Source: Lichenibacterium ramalinae (lineage in GTDB: Bacteria > Pseudomonadota > Alphaproteobacteria > Rhizobiales > Beijerinckiaceae). From it: a stretch of 64,000 nucleotides of DNA. The position numbers and the translations under genes were made by a program. The stretch spans positions 62,001-126,000 of the forward strand of contig NZ_QYBC01000015.1 of the NCBI RefSeq assembly GCF_004137085.1, read 5' to 3'. This document shows positions 62,210 to 64,000 of the stretch, one piece after another; the stretch's first letter is position 1; each line of letters opens with the position of its first letter. The notes under the pieces are model-generated. The model had not been told where the DNA came from, made no database searches, and worked only from the letters and a program-made list of their open reading frames with translations.

Positions 62210-63754
62210 ATGCGGCAGCGGGTGAAGGCGGGCGGGGACGACCGGCGGGCGCGGATGCGCCGCCCGGGCGGCGCCGGCGCGCGCCCGGCGTCCCGCTGGG
62301 CCCTGCCGGCGCTCGCCGTCCTCCTGGCCCTGCCGATGCTCGGCGGCTGCGCCGGCCAGCTCGAGGACCAGCCGCGGGCCTTGCCGGCCTCCGTCGCGGT
62401 GCCGCTGCCCCCCGCCGCGCCCCGCACCACCGGCGTCGACAGCCCGGCGGCGCGCGAGCACAAGCAGCTGGTGGGCTTCTTCGGCGGGGAATACCACGCC
62501 CCCGCCACCGAGCGCTTCGTCGACGAGGTGCTGGTGAAGCTCGCCGCGGCCAGCGACACGCCGAGCCAGGTGTATCGCGTCACCATCCTCAACTCGCCCA
62601 TCGTCAACGCCTTCGCCCTGCCGTCGGGCGAGATTTTCGTGACGCGCGGCCTGCTCGCCCTCGCCAACGACACGAGCGAGGTCGCCGCCGTGATGGCGCA
62701 TGAGATCGCCCACGTCACCGAGCGCCACGCCCTGCGCCGGGCCGAGCTCGAGAAGCGTTCGGCCGTCATCTCCCAGGCGGCCGACGTCATCGACGACCCG
62801 AACCGGTCCAAGACCTTCAAGAGCTACGCCCAGCTGTCGCTCGCCTCCTTCTCGCGCCAGCAGGAGATCGATGCCGACCAGGTCGGCATCCGGGTCATCG
62901 CCAAGGCCGGTTACGACCCCTTCGCGGCGTCGCGCTTCCTCGTCTCGCTCGGCCGCGCCACGGACCTGCGCCAGTCGCTGCATCCCGGCGCCGAGGCCAA
63001 GCCCGACATGATGGCGACCCATCCCTCCACGCCCGAGCGCGTCGCCAAGGCCGTGGCGGTGGCGCGGGGCATCTCCGCCCCGGGCATCGGCGAGACGGGC
63101 CACGACCGCTACCTCGCCGCCATCGACGGCATCCTCTACGGCGACGACCCCGCCCAGGGCTTCGTGCGCGGGCGGCGTTTCATCCACCCCAAGCTCGGCT
63201 TCGCCTTCACGGCGCCGGAAGACTTCGTGCTCGAGAACTCGGCCCAGGCCGTGCTCGGCGTCACCCAGGACGGCACCGAGGCGCTGCGGCTCGACAGCAT
63301 GAAGGTCGCGCCCGAGACCACGCTCGTCGCCTACCTGGCCTCGGGCTGGATCGAGGGCCTGCAGACGCAGGGGACGCCCGAAGCCATCAAGGTCAACGGC
63401 CTCCCCGGCATCACGGTGCTGGCCAAGGCCGAATCCTGGTCCTTCCGGCTCGCCGCCATCCGGGTCGGCGGCGACGTCTACCGCCTGACCTTCGCCGCCA
63501 AGGACCTGACGCCCGAGGTCGACCGGCGCTTCCGCGACGCCATCGACACGTTCCGCCGCATCACGCCCGAGGACGCCCGCGACGTGCGGCCGATGCGCGT
63601 CGCCATCGCCACGGCGGCGCCGGGGGAGGGGGCGGAGGCCTTCGCGGCCCGCATGGCCGTGCCCGACCACCCGCTCGAGAACTTCCAGGTGCTCAACGGG
63701 CTCGACGGCCCGACACTGGAGGCGAACCGCCATTACAAGGTCGTGGTGGAATAA
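62210..63754 (+). CDS. M48 family zinc metalloprotease, lipoprotein
   Basis: A Ste24/HtpX-type peptidase of about 514 residues. A lipobox L-G-G-C at the end of a hydrophobic stretch (LAVLLALPMLGGCAGQ) marks a lipoprotein. The zinc site is H-E-x-x-H in VMAHEIAHVTERHALRRAEL, with the third ligand in QQEIDADQVGIRV. The C-terminal part has repeated W-x-F-G-type motifs of the BepA/YfgC branch. It probably checks outer-membrane assembly. ATG 62210 is used; GTG 62186 and ATG 62255 are alternatives. Confidence 0.88.
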   Translation: MRQRVKAGGDDRRARMRRPGGAGARPASRWALPALAVLLALPMLGGCAGQLEDQPRALPASVAVPLPPAAPRTTGVDSPAAREHKQLVGFFGGEYHAPATERFVDEVLVKLAAASDTPSQVYRVTILNSPIVNAFALPSGEIFVTRGLLALANDTSEVAAVMAHEIAHVTERHALRRAELEKRSAVISQAADVIDDPNRSKTFKSYAQLSLASFSRQQEIDADQVGIRVIAKAGYDPFAASRFLVSLGRATDLRQSLHPGAEAKPDMMATHPSTPERVAKAVAVARGISAPGIGETGHDRYLAAIDGILYGDDPAQGFVRGRRFIHPKLGFAFTAPEDFVLENSAQAVLGVTQDGTEALRLDSMKVAPETTLVAYLASGWIEGLQTQGTPEAIKVNGLPGITVLAKAESWSFRLAAIRVGGDVYRLTFAAKDLTPEVDRRFRDAIDTFRRITPEDARDVRPMRVAIATAAPGEGAEAFAARMAVPDHPLENFQVLNGLDGPTLEANRHYKVVVE

Positions 63755-63879
63755 ACCCGGGCCGCGCCCTAGATCCGTTCGGCATGTTTGCCGCACTTCG
63801 TCCGCCCGGGGATCGCCGACCGGGCTGAAACCTTCCACGGTCGCACGCGTATCTCCCCAGACCAGGCGGGGAGTCGACC

Positions 63880-64000
63880 ATGTTGCAGATGGCGGGCGTG
63901 AGGCGGCAGTTCGTGAAGGCCGCGATGGCGGCCCGGTTTCTCGAGCGCGACGAAGAGCGCGCGCTGGCCGAGAGCTGGCGCCACCGCGGCGACGAACACG
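63880..64000 (+). CDS. rpoH: RpoH-type sigma factor (partial, 5' end)
   Basis: The first 40 residues of a sigma-32-like factor, cut by the window edge. The FVKAAMAARFLERDEERALA stretch followed by E-S-W-R matches region 1.2 of alphaproteobacterial RpoH factors. It would guide polymerase to heat-shock promoters. GGGGAG lies seven bases upstream of ATG 63880; ATG 63889 is an alternative start. Several alphaproteobacteria carry more than one rpoH, so this may be a paralogue. Confidence 0.82.
   Translation, partial: MLQMAGVRRQFVKAAMAARFLERDEERALAESWRHRGDEH

Overview
The window comes from a GC-rich alphaproteobacterium, most likely Hyphomicrobiales. Pointers are a gamma/beta urease fusion, a cyo-type ubiquinol oxidase operon, an HWE-family sensor kinase and a short RpoH-type sigma factor at the right edge. 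Resemblance to Methylobacterium, Beijerinckia or Lichenibacterium relatives is an impression from protein style, not a tested placement. Most genes have strong Shine-Dalgarno sites, GTG or TTG starts are common, and many neighbours overlap by ATGA or GTGA.

Layout. 1-4.3 kb: a decayed DUF433/DUF5615 toxin-antitoxin pair, sdhB, a secreted protein, ureAB-ureD with no ureC, and a DoxX-like membrane protein. 4.4-9.0 kb (minus strand): the most unusual stretch, a decayed prophage fragment. A DUF1073-type phage portal gene carries a C-terminal toxin-like tip and is followed by a small immunity-like gene. The unit is repeated as truncated copies, and a second, unrelated tip plus immunity-like gene has been joined to a portal fragment. 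The portal itself is broken by a 107-bp palindromic element and an amber codon. 9.5-13 kb: rpsA with a clear terminator, and an Hsp70-family protein. 12.7-16.7 kb (minus): a periplasmic binding protein, a phospholipase C-like phosphoesterase and two small lipoproteins. 16.9-21.7 kb: a sensor kinase and sigma-54 activator pair, then a strong -24/-12 promoter in front of an exported protein and an MFS transporter.

21.8-28.6 kb: an exopolysaccharide module (flippase, GH16 glycanase, ExoF/Wza-type export protein, GT8 glycosyltransferase, divergent second transferase). 28.6-31.5 kb: a TetR regulator, purK-purE and tRNA-Ile2(CAT). 31.7-35.9 kb: FAD monooxygenase, ABM-domain protein and alpha/beta hydrolase, divergent from a TetR regulator over a palindromic operator. 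36-43 kb: a HAD phosphatase fused to a HerA-like ATPase, an OprO/P-type porin, a YfdX protein, a GH15 enzyme and an SDR. 43.3-47.4 kb (minus): cyoABCD.

48.3-57 kb: two related coiled-coil proteins, a small broken gene, aquaporin Z, a DUF606 protein, an SRAP protein, small unknowns, a UmuD-like protease without umuC, a LOV-like HWE kinase and an acyltransferase. 57.2-60.8 kb: a TetR regulator divergent from an EmrA/EmrB-type efflux pair. 61.2-64 kb: tRNA-Arg(CCT), a thermonuclease-like protein, an M48 lipoprotein protease and the start of an rpoH paralogue. No rRNA, CRISPR array, transposase or integrase gene was found.
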